Position numbers and translations under genes: made by a program
Shown: in pieces, positions 48,592 through 59,062 of the stretch
How the letters are laid out: each line of letters begins with the position of its first letter
How positions within the stretch are numbered: the first letter of the stretch is position 1
NCBI RefSeq assembly: GCF_001522545.3
Contig: NC_031769.1
Location: forward strand, 134,366,616 to 134,430,615
Length of the DNA stretch: 64,000 nt
Direction of reading: 5' to 3'
Source: Parus major
Taxonomy: Eukaryota; Chordata; Aves; Passeriformes; Paridae
The notes under the pieces: model-generated
Databases searched by the model: none
Seen by the model: only the letters and a program-made list of their open reading frames with translations
What the model was told of the DNA's origin: nothing

Positions 48592-48740
48592 TTGTATGTC
48601 TTTTGCTTTACCTGGGAAACTGTCTTTATCTCAATCCATGACGTTTCTCACTTTTACCCTTTGGATTCTCTCCCTGACCCCACCACAGCAAGTGACTGTG
48701 TACTGTTGTACTTAGATGCCATCTGGGTTAAACTGTGACA

Positions 48741-49234
48741 AAAGAAGATTGGTTTACCATATATTTAAATAACGGCAATTTTTTTTTCTTTTTAAATAAT
48801 GCTCTCCCCTAGCAACTTGGGGAAATAATAGCAGTATCTCTGTATCACATTCTTCCAAAATGAATATGCACATTGATTACTTACAATATCCTGCTTTATA
48901 TTTTTAATACTATTAGCACCAAAAGACTTTTTTCTTGAAAGGCCTCTTTTTTATTGATGCACATCTCAGAATTTTTAACAATGGTTCTTTATAAAAATAT
49001 TTTCATTTAGGAATTAACTATAATTCCAGGGTAGTTTCTTATAAGATATTGCTTTTACAAACTACCAAAACTGCATTATTCTCAAGATTATTTCATAGTA
49101 GTTGACTATTCATGCAGACATCCATCTATAAGAATCTGATTACATATTGGGAATTTCCAAAACTCTTTCTGGCTCATCAATTTGCTGTTAGCAAATGCTC
49201 AGTTTGCAGAGATGAGAGAGGTTAGGAGGTATAG
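48741..49234. other. unannotated AT-rich DNA
   Basis: No recognisable repeat or gene. Confidence 0.6.
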
Positions 49235-49744
49235 CACTGATGCAGCCTCACCTTTAATATTATTGTGTGCAGTTTTGGGAACTGTAATATAAGGAAAATA
49301 TTAAACTATTAGAGAGTGGGTAAAGGAGGGCAACAAAGATGGTGAAGGACTTTGAGGTAAAGCTGCATGAGGGGTGGCTGAGGCCACTCAGTATCTCCAG
49401 GAGGCTGAGGGGTGACTTCATTGCAGTCTAAAACTTCCTTGTGATAGGAAACAAGGGACCAGGTACTGATCTCTTCTCCCTGGTTACAAGTGACAGAACT
49501 TGTGGAAATTGCATGAAGATGTGTCAGGGAGATTTGGTTTAGATATTAGAAAAAGGTTCATCACCCAGAGGTTGGTTGGGGATATGAGCAGGCTTCCCAG
49601 GGAAGTGTCTCAGCATCAAGTCTGACAGAATTCAAGAATATTGTCAGGGACATTGTGTGACTCTCGGGTTTGTCTTGTGCAAAGACAGGAGCTGGATTCA
49701 ATGATCCTTATGGTTCCCTTCCAGAATATTATGTGTTTCTGTGA
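49235..49744 (+). mobile_element. CR1 3' end, plus strand
   Basis: From GATGCAGCCTCACC and TGTGTGCAGTTTTGGGAACT it follows the end of CR1 ORF2 and the 3' UTR. It has AACAAAGATGGTGAAGG near 49334, ATCTCCAGGAGGCTGAGGGG near 49393, GATTTGGTTTAGATATTAG near 49531, GGCTTCCCAGGGAAG near 49592, CTGGATTCAATGATCC near 49693 and the terminus TTATGTGTTTCTGTGA. It is 5'-truncated and frame-broken. It lies 700 bp before another plus-strand CR1 that covers an upstream part, so the two are separate insertions. Confidence 0.92.
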
Positions 49745-50439
49745 ATTTTTTCTGATGGCTTAGTGTGAGACAAAAGAAGATTTCTGTCTCACCAGTGACA
49801 TAGAACAACGGTTTTCAAGAAACTAATAGGATTCTTCTTATAAGAACTTGCAGAATTTTGACAACAGTATGACTCTCCATGCAGGAGGCTCTGCATCCTC
49901 TTTAAATCATAGTCTTGCTGTTTTGCTGCCTGTGCTCAAAGCCAGCCATGGCTGTGTTTCTTCTTTTGGGAGATGTGAGAAGCTCCACCTGAGGCTTCCT
50001 CCCTCCTCAGGCCCTTATCCTCAAGCCCTGACCACTGCTTGAACTTCATTTCAGAGTGCCTGTGCTTGGCCATACACCTCCCTGATCCTAAATTCAGACC
50101 TTGCTTGGCAAACTTGACATCCTGGCTTGACCTCAGATCTTTGTCAACTTTAAACTCATTACCTTGACTCTCTTCTGAATTGGTTTATTTCCACTGTAAA
50201 GTCTTGTCGTATGAAGTTTCAGGATGAAGCTCTCTCTCAGGAGCTGTAGGAGCTACTGGTGCACCAAAGGGTGTGACAGTGAGTTGTACCGTAGATTCTA
50301 GGGGTAGTTTAAACTAATATTTTTAGGAAGCCAGGAAATCTTAAGGATTATCAGTTTAAAGAAACTTGTATCTCAGATGAAGATTAGGAATTTCTTAATT
50401 CTTTTTCTTTCTTCACTGTGTTTATGAAACCTGATTTCT
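49745..50439. other. unidentified DNA between two CR1 copies
   Basis: About 49850-50180 is mid-GC and pyrimidine-rich, unlike the AT background, and may be part of an LTR or other repeat. I find no termini or family signature. Confidence 0.4.
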
Positions 50440-51185
50440 GTGTATGATAGGTTAATCCACTAGCTGATCTAGGAAAGCCAGTTGATGTAATCTTTTTTGG
50501 AATTCAGCAAAACTTTTGATATGGTCTCTCACAGTATCCTTCTGGACAAAATGTTGCATCTTATGTAATGGGTGAGCAACTGGATCAGAGGTTGGGCACA
50601 AAGGGTTACAGTAAATGGGATAACATCAGGCTGGCTGGTCACTTGTGGGGTTCCACAGGGCTCCATCCTTGGACCAGTTCTCTTCAGCACCTTCATTAAC
50701 GACCTGCATGAAGGACTGGAAAGAGTAATAAGTTTGTTGATGACACCAAAAAAGAGGACCTGTTGACTCACTTAAGGGCAGAGAGGCTCTGCAGGAATAA
50801 CTTGACAAATCAGAGTACTGGGCAATCATCAACAACATGAAGTTTAACAAGAGAAAGTGCCAGATTCTGCACCTGGCATGTGGCAATCCTGGTTGTGTCT
50901 ATAATTGGGGAATGAGATGCTGGAAGGCAGCGCTGTGGAAAGTAATCTGGGGGTCCTGGTCAGTGGCAAGTTGACCATGAGCCAGCAGTGCCCTGGCAGC
51001 CAGGAGGGCCAACCCTGTCCTGGGTTAAAGGGTGGGTCAGGCCCAGCATGGCCAGCTGGGCAAGGGAGGGGATTGTCCTGCTCTGCTCTGCTGTTGGGTG
51101 GCCTCACCTCGAGTGCTGGGGGCAGCTTTGGGTGCCACAGTATAAGAAAGAGCAGCATTACTCCAGCAACAGAGCTGAATGACTC
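50440..51185 (+). mobile_element. CR1 fragment, reverse transcriptase to C-terminal domain, plus strand
   Basis: It spans ORF2 from the YLDF-type region (damaged, near 50490) through the palm to the C-terminal domain, and stops near 51185 inside the PQYKK-type segment, so the 3' UTR is missing. It shares with the CR1 at 58508-59062 the peptides SGKL/DGKL, SQQCPGSQEGQ and CWGQLWVPQ, and the (GCAGA)-type pentamer, here CTGCTCTGCTCTGCTG near 51079. The two belong to the same CR1 subfamily. Loss of the 3' end is unusual for a target-primed insertion and implies later deletion or interruption. Confidence 0.92.
50572..50766 (+). pseudogene. CR1 reverse-transcriptase palm fragment
   Basis: A 64-codon frame contains [13 protein letters not shown] followed by [12 protein letters not shown], the conserved palm strand and the loop before the active site. 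A small deletion throws the frame just before the catalytic motif, which survives in another frame as FVDDTK near 50733. With that frameshift and no start codon it cannot make enzyme. Confidence 0.88.
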
Positions 51186-51959
51186 TTTAAATATGACTTT
51201 TAACAAAGCACAGTGTTAATCCAAATAAGCTCTCTGATATTTGGTGATGTACAAGTATAGTACTCCTTATTTTTATTTTCTGCTGTGGGGTATTAAAAAA
51301 ACCCACTTATTAGAAATCACTGATACTGGATGTAAGACATATAAACCAGATGATTAACTGAGAGCCCTTTAACAATTATCTAGTCTTCTTTGATTAGATT
51401 GTGTCATAGAAAATATATGCATTATTTGCATTTGTCCCTATAGTCTAAAAATATAATTGCTGTATGACTGGATGCTACGAATGACTGTTAAATGACAATT
51501 TTGCTCTTCAATATTGATATAACTCCCTGTCTATAAAGATTGATCACTCTTAAATGGTCCATCAATCTAGTGAAAATATGTGTTTTTCTAAGTGACAAGA
51601 GCACTAGCTTGGAACATGTGGTCTAAGAAAAACCTTGTTTTTATTTTTTTTTTTATTCTGTGTTTTAGTCTCATTCAAATATCTGGGAAGCAAAGTACTT
51701 TTCCTTTTGGTTCTATCCATTGTCTGTGATTGTTATAAATTGCAACTGAAACACTGAATATTCACAATAAAGTTATAAAATGATCAGAAGCGACAGATAA
51801 ATGAACTGTCAGATTTCATTTCCAATGTTATTTGCAATATAGATCTTGTCTTGTTCACCTGAATTCAGCCACTTGTCAAGACAAAATAACTCTTTGAAAG
51901 ATTCTTTTCTGATATAAGGTCCTTCTATGGATGCTTTACATGAGTGGGGTTTTTTCTTT
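51186..51959. other. unannotated AT-rich DNA
   Basis: Nothing recognised. Confidence 0.6.
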
Positions 51960-53345
51960 TTTTTTTCATGGATGCATTTAAACTTTTTTATTGATGCTTT
52001 GACTTAGAGTTTGACTTAGGGTTTGCCTGTTGCCCTAAGAGTGGACCTGCTTCCACTCATTCCTATCCTTTAACCTACAGCCTTATGCTTCTTGGGGAGA
52101 TGATATAGGATCCCCTTTATCTTGGCCTTTTTTTCTGGTGGTAATTCCTGTTTCTGTCTCAAGGGAGGTGAAAAATGGTTTCACCAGTCAATCTTTTCTT
52201 AGGCTCCCTCTTAAATGCTCCTTAACATTTCTACTTCTCCTTTAGCTCTGTCACCAGACTGATCATGTCATCCACCTGATCACAACTCACATAGCTGTTC
52301 TCAGTCCTGCCACCCATTACAATTTAAAGGGTATGTCCCATAGGGACCTGGATGTCTGCATATTTTGGTGTGAGATTTGTCTGTGTTGCCATCTGTTCTG
52401 GTGAGTGTAAAGGACACAACTTTCTGCTGAGTTGATATCATAGCTAAGCTCCCAAGAGTGTGATGATCACCAGGTCTCATGGCCAGGCATGGAAGGGGTG
52501 CAGAGAGACTGAGGCTGGCCCTGCTGTGGCATCTCTGAGACAGGACTTAGGGGTCTCCATGGAGCTGAAATTGGGTTCTGGGCAGAGTGGGAAGGATAAT
52601 TCAGAGAGGCAGCACCAATGAGTTTAATTGGTTCAGGGACCTTCGAACACATAACTATGGATCTCTTTTGAATACATTTTGCTGTCTGAACATTGTGTTT
52701 GCTAAAATTTATTGCAGTTAATGATTATTCACTGTAATGGACCATCCCACTTCACAGGTTTAGGGAAAGGTAGCTGGATATGCTCTGAGAGGTGGACGGG
52801 AGACACAAAGCAGGTTCAGTAACAAACAACTTCTGCTTGCAATCTTTAGAATATCCAGATATAACAATACACATGGCATGGCTTTGATTAGACTTTTTAG
52901 TCAGGATTACAATATATTTCAAGAAGAATGCAGAAGGAAAGATGGAGAAAGAAAGAGTAGATGAGCACTACCCTGTGAACCAGTGTCATCTCAGCAGCTT
53001 TCATATCCAGGGTAGTGGAGTGCATCATGCTGCACACGCCTTGCTGACCTTTTATCAGTTCCAGGCCCCACAGGCTGGCCTATGCTAATTGTGGTGCCAA
53101 AGTCTTGTACCTGCACTTCACACAATGCCAGAATGTTCCTGGCACGATTTTGGGGCTTATGGTGGTCCTAGGCAGTAGATCACCCGCAGTAGTGTGGCTC
53201 TGTGTCATGTTTCACTACACAACTGAGTGTGAGAAGGTGTTCCATCCCACCTGTTCCCTCACCACTTCCCACCTGACTGTCTTGAGCCAGTCAGCCATTC
53301 CTCTGGTCTGCTACCTGCAGACAGCAGGGGTGGTGACTATAAATC
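51960..53345 (-). repeat. mid-GC repeat-like block with decayed coiled-coil frame
   Basis: This block is richer in GC than its flanks, with multiply broken frames on both strands. On the minus strand at about 52215-52300 it encodes SYVSCDQVDDMISLVTELKE, then a stop and frameshift, then EMLRSI. That is a heptad-type coiled coil with leucine or valine spacing. I remember very similar peptides as a recurrent bird repeat-encoded sequence, probably the 5' ORF (ORF1-like) of a CR1-type element. The attribution is by memory only. The region right of 52650 has no landmark that I recognise and may be a different repeat. Confidence 0.45.
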
Positions 53346-55680
53346 AACATCAGAATTTTAAACCATGTGTTTTCTTCTTCACATTCCTTTGGATGTTTTT
53401 TTGTTAAAAAAAAAAAAAAAAAGAGCTATAACTTCCTTAGCAACCTGCTTATATTGGCTGACTTTTAAGAATAAAATATCTCAGTCAGGTAAAGGGTTTT
53501 TGTGAGAGTTTTTTTTTCACTATGAAACGAAAAAAAGAATAACTCTTTGTTTTACTGAACTCTTATTAGTTCTCAATATTTAATGTTTTTGATATCAAGT
53601 GCATGTACATAATTTCCAAGTATTTTTCAGAAGAAAGCCACAATATACTGTATTATTTTCTAAATCATGAACAAAGGGCTAGAAGTGTTACAGCCCGCCA
53701 ATGTCCTGAGATTATGCAGTGTAAAATGCTCACTTGACAATCCAACTCATCACTTAGTTCACTAAAATTTTAAATCATATAATACTTGCTACATGTAAAA
53801 TATTTTCAATAACAATTTACTTTTTAAAATAATGTGATGTTTCCATTTTACAAGAATAAATAAATATTACTTCAGACTCAGAGACTGCACATCAGGAGAT
53901 GTCTCTTTCCTGTTGTTCAGTGACAACAAAGACATATTTGGCAATCTTTTGGTGAGATTTTTGATCTGTTTTCATGTTGCATTACAGTAACTGGGGGCAG
54001 TCTTGATGTTTTGATCTTTTGTTTTCCCTTCATTTTGTTGTGCTAATATTGTTGTGAAATGTTTCTGTCCTTTCAAAAAATTGTTTCAAAAACTTAACTT
54101 TAAAAGGTTTTGGTTTAAGTTTGGCAAGTTGATTGATTTCCTGATATGGAGAAAAACTTTCCCAATGTATTTACAATCTTAAAATAAAGAACATATTAAT
54201 TATTCAACCTAACAGAAATTTTTCATGGCCATGAAAACTCAACGTATTTAGTAAGAGCTTTTATTTTAAACTGAAAGTGCTAAACAAATTTTATAATCCA
54301 AAGTTAAAACTATCAAGGTATCATCAGAAAAGAAATTCTCAGTAGAAGTAAAATTTATGTATTTTATGTTTTCTTTTCTTTTTTTCCTTCTTTATGTCCC
54401 AGGTGGTAGTTGATGATTCTGACAAGCTGTGATTCTGTATGTTTAACAAAACTGCAAGCTTTCAAGATGTTATGCAATAGTGGCTTTCTGATAAAGAAAA
54501 AGTTCACATTTTAATGATGCTATATTGAGATTTTGACATCTTGCATATCTGTAGATAAATGACAGATGGAAAATTTTGAGCCATCATGTTTAAAAGTAGT
54601 AAATGTCGTATAGTTAATTGACAGAAGAAAGAAAATAAGATTTCAATGAATCACTGACTGGATAAGTGCCTTCTCTTTTTACACTATATATACCAATAAA
54701 ATATATGTCTACCAACGTAAGCATCATACTGACTAGTGGTATAACAGATGTAAATGAGAGTGAGAAGGAAATACCTACAAATTATTCAGTTAATTGGTTT
54801 TCATATCAGTAATACACAGTCATTTAAATCGGACCTTAAAAAAAATTATTTTAAGTAATTTTACCTCACAATCACTAATTTTACTTTATTGTACATTCAT
54901 TACTATTCTTCCTAGGCTATTCCGAAATGTTTCAAGTGATGGAATTTCTATCATCACCAGGAAATGTAGATCTCATTGCTGATATTTTTTTGTTAATGTC
55001 TTTTTTTCTTAAATCCTTAAAATTACTGCCAGAATATCCCTTCTACATTCTTGAATAATTTCTTAAAAAAATTATAGTTTCTTTAATATTGTGAGGTATG
55101 AATTGCATTAGTTGATATTTTATACTTGGTTCTACTTACATAAGAAATCTGTGGTCATATGTCTAATCTCTCTGGATCTGTTAATTTATCTTTCTTGTAA
55201 GTGTTCTGCTTTTTATTATACTGTCACCTATGAATCACATTCATACAATGTCCTGTAAATCTTCCAGAACATAAATGTGCATATTAAATAAGGCTCAAGA
55301 TAAGTTCTCCTTGTTCTTCAACACCACGTCCTTGCAAAACAAAAGCAATAACTTACTATGTTTCATAACAGGTGCTTTTATTAAAAAATCCTTATCAAGA
55401 AATTAAAATGTGATATTAATTTCTCTGATCTTTCTTCTAAATTAAACTTCATTGTTTGACCAAAATCTGTGTATACTGCACGTAAATTATTGCTTTTATT
55501 AATTAATACACAAGTTAAAAAAAATTAATTCAAAAGTTCTTCAGTGTTAGGTATATTATCTTCTTCAGGAGTTCTATTTCCTTTAATTTTTTTTTTTTTG
55601 ACTGCTTATAGTGTAGATTTTGGTGTAAATGGGTATAGATATTCTGACTTCAAAAAATACAGCTGCCAGTCTCAAAGCAC
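53346..55680. other. unannotated AT-rich DNA
   Basis: An A18 run at about 53406-53423 borders the mid-GC block. The rest is featureless on both strands. Confidence 0.6.
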
Positions 55681-56230
55681 TGTGAATGCCACAGAAAGAT
55701 AAGACACCAAAACAGAAACTGAAAATAAGAGAAGAGAAATTTGTGCCAGGAAGGAGCTTATTTCACACCTGGTGGATGGAAGATCTGGTTAGTACATCCT
55801 GGTTAACATATCTGGGCAAAAATTTCCACTGTGGAAAAGGAAGCAACTGCTAATGCACATATCACCAGTCAAACAAAGATGACCCAAAATTATGGCAACT
55901 GCATCTGCAACCATCCCATGGATGTCTGGAATGTGGACTGTATAAAGGTGGAACCCCCAGAAGATAGACTCCCACCACTCAGTAGCTCAAGGTGAGGGAG
56001 CACCAAGACGATGCCTCTGGATCTACGTGTGGGAACTCTATTCTGCTTAATTTCCTCTCTCTCACTCTCTTTCTCTCTCTATCTGTCCCCTCACTCTCCC
56101 TGACTCTTTCCTATCTATCTCTCTACCTCACATTTACTGTTAAGTAAAATTCATATTATTGACTTTGACATATGGCCTCATTTGCACCTTGATTCAGGCA
56201 AAGGCATCCCTCAATAATCTGATCATATCA
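55681..56230 (+). mobile_element. solo LTR, family B, avian endogenous retrovirus
   Basis: It has LTR organisation on the plus strand: a TATA box TATAAAGG at 55941-55948, a CT-rich U5-like stretch at 56055-56125, then CCTCACATTTACTG, TATTATTGACTTTGACATATGG and TTCAGGCAAAGGCATCCC. The last three blocks match the insert at 29385-30077 in order, which identifies both as one family. Its end CATATCA fits the CA rule and TGTGAATG is a possible start, but the flanking pentamers do not match, so the ends are provisional. The layout is compatible with an ERVL-class LTR. No genes. Confidence 0.7.
55941..55948 (+). promoter_or_regulatory. TATA box of LTR B
   Basis: TATAAAGG lies 260 bp into the LTR, followed within about 100 bases by the presumed R region. 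It is the best-preserved core promoter motif in the window. Confidence 0.6.
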
Positions 56231-57564
56231 GGATTCAGATGACAAAAAAAAGGATTTTTCTGCTAGATTATTATTCAGTATCATCTGTCTAATTTTGAAT
56301 TTCGACCTGTCTTCTATTTTTAAGGAACAAATCAGAATAAGTTTGACTCATTTTAAATTCCATTATATACTGATATTTACATAGTAAACAGATATAATAG
56401 ATATGATTTTTTTCTTATTTAAATATTTATTTCTGGTTTAATTTGCAGTTCATACTTGATTACTGATTTGAACTGATCAAAGTAACTTTCTTAATTATCT
56501 ATTTTTATTAAAAATCTTGCTAAATTTCAATTTGAAAGCCAGTCATAAGATTTCTCTTTAGAATAAGCAAATCAGTTTAAGCAAAATATTTCAAATTATG
56601 ATCACTAACTACATTGAACTCCTTGTAACTTGAGCTTCCTCAAGAAATCTTCAATTCTCTAAAGTCTTAATTTCCTGACTGTATTTTCATTTTGACTATC
56701 CTTGCCAGCATTGAAAAAAAAAAGTCATATTTTTTAACCATGTTATAAAACAATTCATTATAACACTGTATCATAATTTAACCTGATGTTGTAATATTTG
56801 CCTTTATGTGAATTATTGTATTTGCTGAGCATAATCTTAAAAAGAAGATTTTTGGATTATTTATTCTTTTTGTAAGGGGTCTGTATTGCCATCCACCTTT
56901 AGACTTGCAGATTTTCTTTTCCTGTGTCAACTACATTTTTGTAAAGCTGATTGATTTTAAATACTTCCAGATACATATTGATTTCTCATGGACATTTTTG
57001 AGTAAATTTCTCAGAGAGAAACTTCCTGTTCAACAGAAATGCCAGTTTGGTGAAATTTATTTCCCTTTCTGCCTTTAAAGAACTGATCTGCTCTTCATGG
57101 TTTCCTGCTTTTTCTTTTAGATCAAAGGAAAAAAAATATACATAGAAGTTGTAGTTTCTGAGAGCTTGGAACAATGATTTGTACTCTGATCTTATTCCCT
57201 TTTTCTTCAGTAACCTTCTACAAATAATTTAAAGTTACATTTTCAGGTTTTTTACAAAATTAAAGATTTTTTTTTCATTTGTAGAGATCACATTTTTTGT
57301 TTTGAAACACTTTTTTTTTAAGGAACTATTTTATTTCAAACATAATGTCCACAATAGAATCATAGTATCATCAAAATTAGGATATTTTTCTGTGAATCAA
57401 GCAATTAATAACTTACATCCAGTCATTAGACTTGTTTCTCATTTTATAATTTCATTGTTGATGATATGAGTTAGATGGTATGTTTTTCTTAAGATATAAA
57501 ATTATATATTTATCTTTTCTAGAAAATTTTCTCTGCAAAATAAAAGGCAAGACCAACACTTGAT
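56231..57564. other. unannotated AT-rich DNA
   Basis: No gene or repeat recognised. Confidence 0.6.
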
Positions 57565-58085
57565 CATTTGTTGCAGTGTGTTTCTTGGTATGTTCTGGTA
57601 CTGCCGAAGTTGATGGTTTGGTCCACATTATCACCCTGCTCAGACCCTCCCACCCCACATTGTCAATCTCCCCTGAGACTCCTGTCAGTCTTAGGCTCAC
57701 TGCATGCTTGGAATTCCACTTCAGAAATCCCCTAAAATTTGCTTGATTAGTCCATGTGACCCAATTTCCCCCCCTACCTCTCTCACTGGATGATGATTTT
57801 GTGAACCCTGCCTTTTACTCTCCCCAGGATATCTCTGATTAGCTGATGCTTTGTACCCTCCCTTTGAATCGCCTCCCTATTTCAGCTGTTGCACACTCGC
57901 GTTTTCTGTCTTTTGCCCCCAAGATTCCCCAGAGCAATAAATCCTCTGTTATCCCATGCAAGAGACCTCCCTCTCGTCCTTGTCTCCTCAGAGCACAGAC
58001 TGACTGCCAAAAAGCCATAGAGCAAATGCTCCAGTCACACCTGGGGTCATCCTGCTCCTGGGGTGGGACCCACTCCTGTCACAGG
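57565..58085 (+). mobile_element. probable ERV1-type (gammaretrovirus-like) LTR
   Basis: A mid-GC block whose right half has the U3-R-U5 order of a gammaretrovirus-like LTR. A damaged promoter segment (GTACCCTCCCTTTGAATCGCC) stands where a TATA box is expected. R begins near a TTGCACACTCGCGTTTTCTG block, AATAAA sits at 57936-57941, and CTCTCGTCCTTGTCTCCTCAGA lies in U5. The left half (TGATGGTTTGGTCCACATT onward) would be U3. I could not fix the termini or a 4-bp duplication, and the right limit could be near 57990. Only the LTR is present. Confidence 0.55.
57936..57941 (+). promoter_or_regulatory. polyadenylation signal of ERV1-type LTR
   Basis: AATAAA lies in the presumed R region, after a CCCCAGAGC block and about 45 bases downstream of the presumed R start. 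Confidence 0.55.
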
Positions 58086-58507
58086 CCAAAGTGATAGAGC
58101 CAGATAAACTCTGGCACGATGGGATACCCATCAGCATCCCTAAGAGAAGTCACAAGTTGAGAAATTTAGCATCATGTTCCATTGTGAAGTCATAAACCAT
58201 TCAAAATCTGAAAAGCTTTTCTCAGAGAAGAGCCCAAACCAGTAAATTTCTTTAAGGTGTTAAATTCTCAGCATTGCCTGCCTTGATCAATAATTAACTA
58301 GGGGAAAAAAAATAATCCTGTATGTTTTATACAAGAATATCAGCGTTTAATTTTGAATTTTACTGTTTTTGATAAAAACTAATTATTTGAGAAATAATGT
58401 ATGGATTATGGATAAGAAGATATGGATTATTTTATACCCCTTTTACAATGAATTCCAGATCAAAAAATGTTTAATTCTATGCAAAATATAACCACATTTT
58501 CATGTTG
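58086..58507. other. unannotated AT-rich DNA
   Basis: No feature recognised. Confidence 0.6.
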
Positions 58508-58589
58508 TCTTGCATGGGTGAAGAGCCTCTTTCTAATATCCAACCTAGACTTTCCCTGACACAACTTCAGGATATTCCCTCAGGTCCTG

Positions 58590-59030
58590 TCACCAGACAG
58601 AGCAGGGATCAGTGCCTGCCCCTCCTCTTCCTCCCATGAGGAAGCTGTAACTGCAATGAGGTCTCCCCTCAGCCTCCTCCAGGCTGAACAGATCAAGTGA
58701 CCTCAGCCTCTCCTCATAGAGCTTCCCCTCAAGGCCCTTCACCATCTTTCTTGACTTCCTTTGGACACTCTCTAATAGCTTAATACCTTCCTCATGTTGT
58801 GGCACCCAAAGCTGCCCCCAGCACTCGAGGTAAGGCCACCCCAGAGCAGAGCAGAGCAGAGCAGGACAATCCCCTCCCTTGCCCAGCTGGCCATGCCGTG
58901 CCTGATGCCCCCCAGGACACGTCTGACCCTCCTGGCTGCCAGGGCACTGCTGGCTCGTGTTCAACTTTCCATCAACCAGGAACCCCAGGTCCCTTTCCAT
59001 GCTGCTGCTCTCCAGCCTCTTGGTCCCCAT
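58590..59030 (-). pseudogene. CR1 ORF2 C-terminal domain, 146 codons uninterrupted
   Basis: This is the longest preserved CR1 frame in the window. It reads MGTKRLESSSMERDLGFLVD, then SQQCPGSQEGQ, LECWGQLWVPQHEEG, LLESVQRKSRKMVKGLEG and EERLRSLDLFSLEEAEGR. This is the conserved post-polymerase domain of CR1, which in this family ends with the LFSLE motif. The frame has no stop over 440 bp, though the polymerase and endonuclease parts are absent, so no active protein is possible. The lack of stops suggests the subfamily was active relatively recently. Confidence 0.9.
58843..58864. repeat. AGAGC pentanucleotide run inside CR1
   Basis: Four AGAGC units. The homologous place in the CR1 at 51079 has three CTCTG-type units, so the site is variable between copies. 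Confidence 0.85.
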
Positions 59031-59062
59031 TTTATTACTACATCCAGGGTTGCCCTACCTGG

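Larger units (their letters stand above)
47453..48740 (+). mobile_element. solo LTR, family A, split by LTR C
   Basis: It starts TGTGATAGCTTTGGCTGGGG and ends GGGTTAAACTGTGACA. Removing the nested insert leaves about 588 bp, close to a full LTR of this avian family. Order of landmarks: GGTATGGGGCTGTGTTTTG, GCACAAGGAGTTGGGAGGGG, a TATA-like CATAAA at 47718-47723, GACAGAGCCCTGC near 47810, TTGCTTTACC near 48603 and TTATCTCAATCCATGACG near 48628. The same landmarks occur in LTR A at 29274-30547. No retroviral genes are attached. I do not see a clear flanking duplication, so it is older or its flanks have mutated. Confidence 0.85.
58508..59062 (-). mobile_element. CR1 fragment, C-terminal ORF2 domain, minus strand
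   Basis: The plus strand reads TTTCTAATATCCAACC, TCCTCCAGGCTGAACAGATC, CTCCTCATAGAGCTTCCCC, CCCCAGCACTCGAGG and CACGTCTGACCCTCC, all reverse-complement CR1. Its 3' UTR (about the last 200 bp) is missing on the left. At the right end it meets a plus-strand CR1 without a recognisable spacer. It contains a pentamer run (AGAGC)4 at 58843-58864, shared in shorter form with the CR1 near 51079. It is one of the least decayed CR1 pieces here. Confidence 0.92.

Noticed and set aside
49235..51185. One continuous plus-strand CR1 over 49.2-51.2 kb
   Set aside because: The 3' end comes first and the polymerase region second, so the order is wrong for one element.
53105..53407. 100-codon plus-strand frame in the mid-GC block
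   Set aside because: It is adjacent to a decayed repeat-like sequence, has no domain, and lower stop density is expected from its composition.
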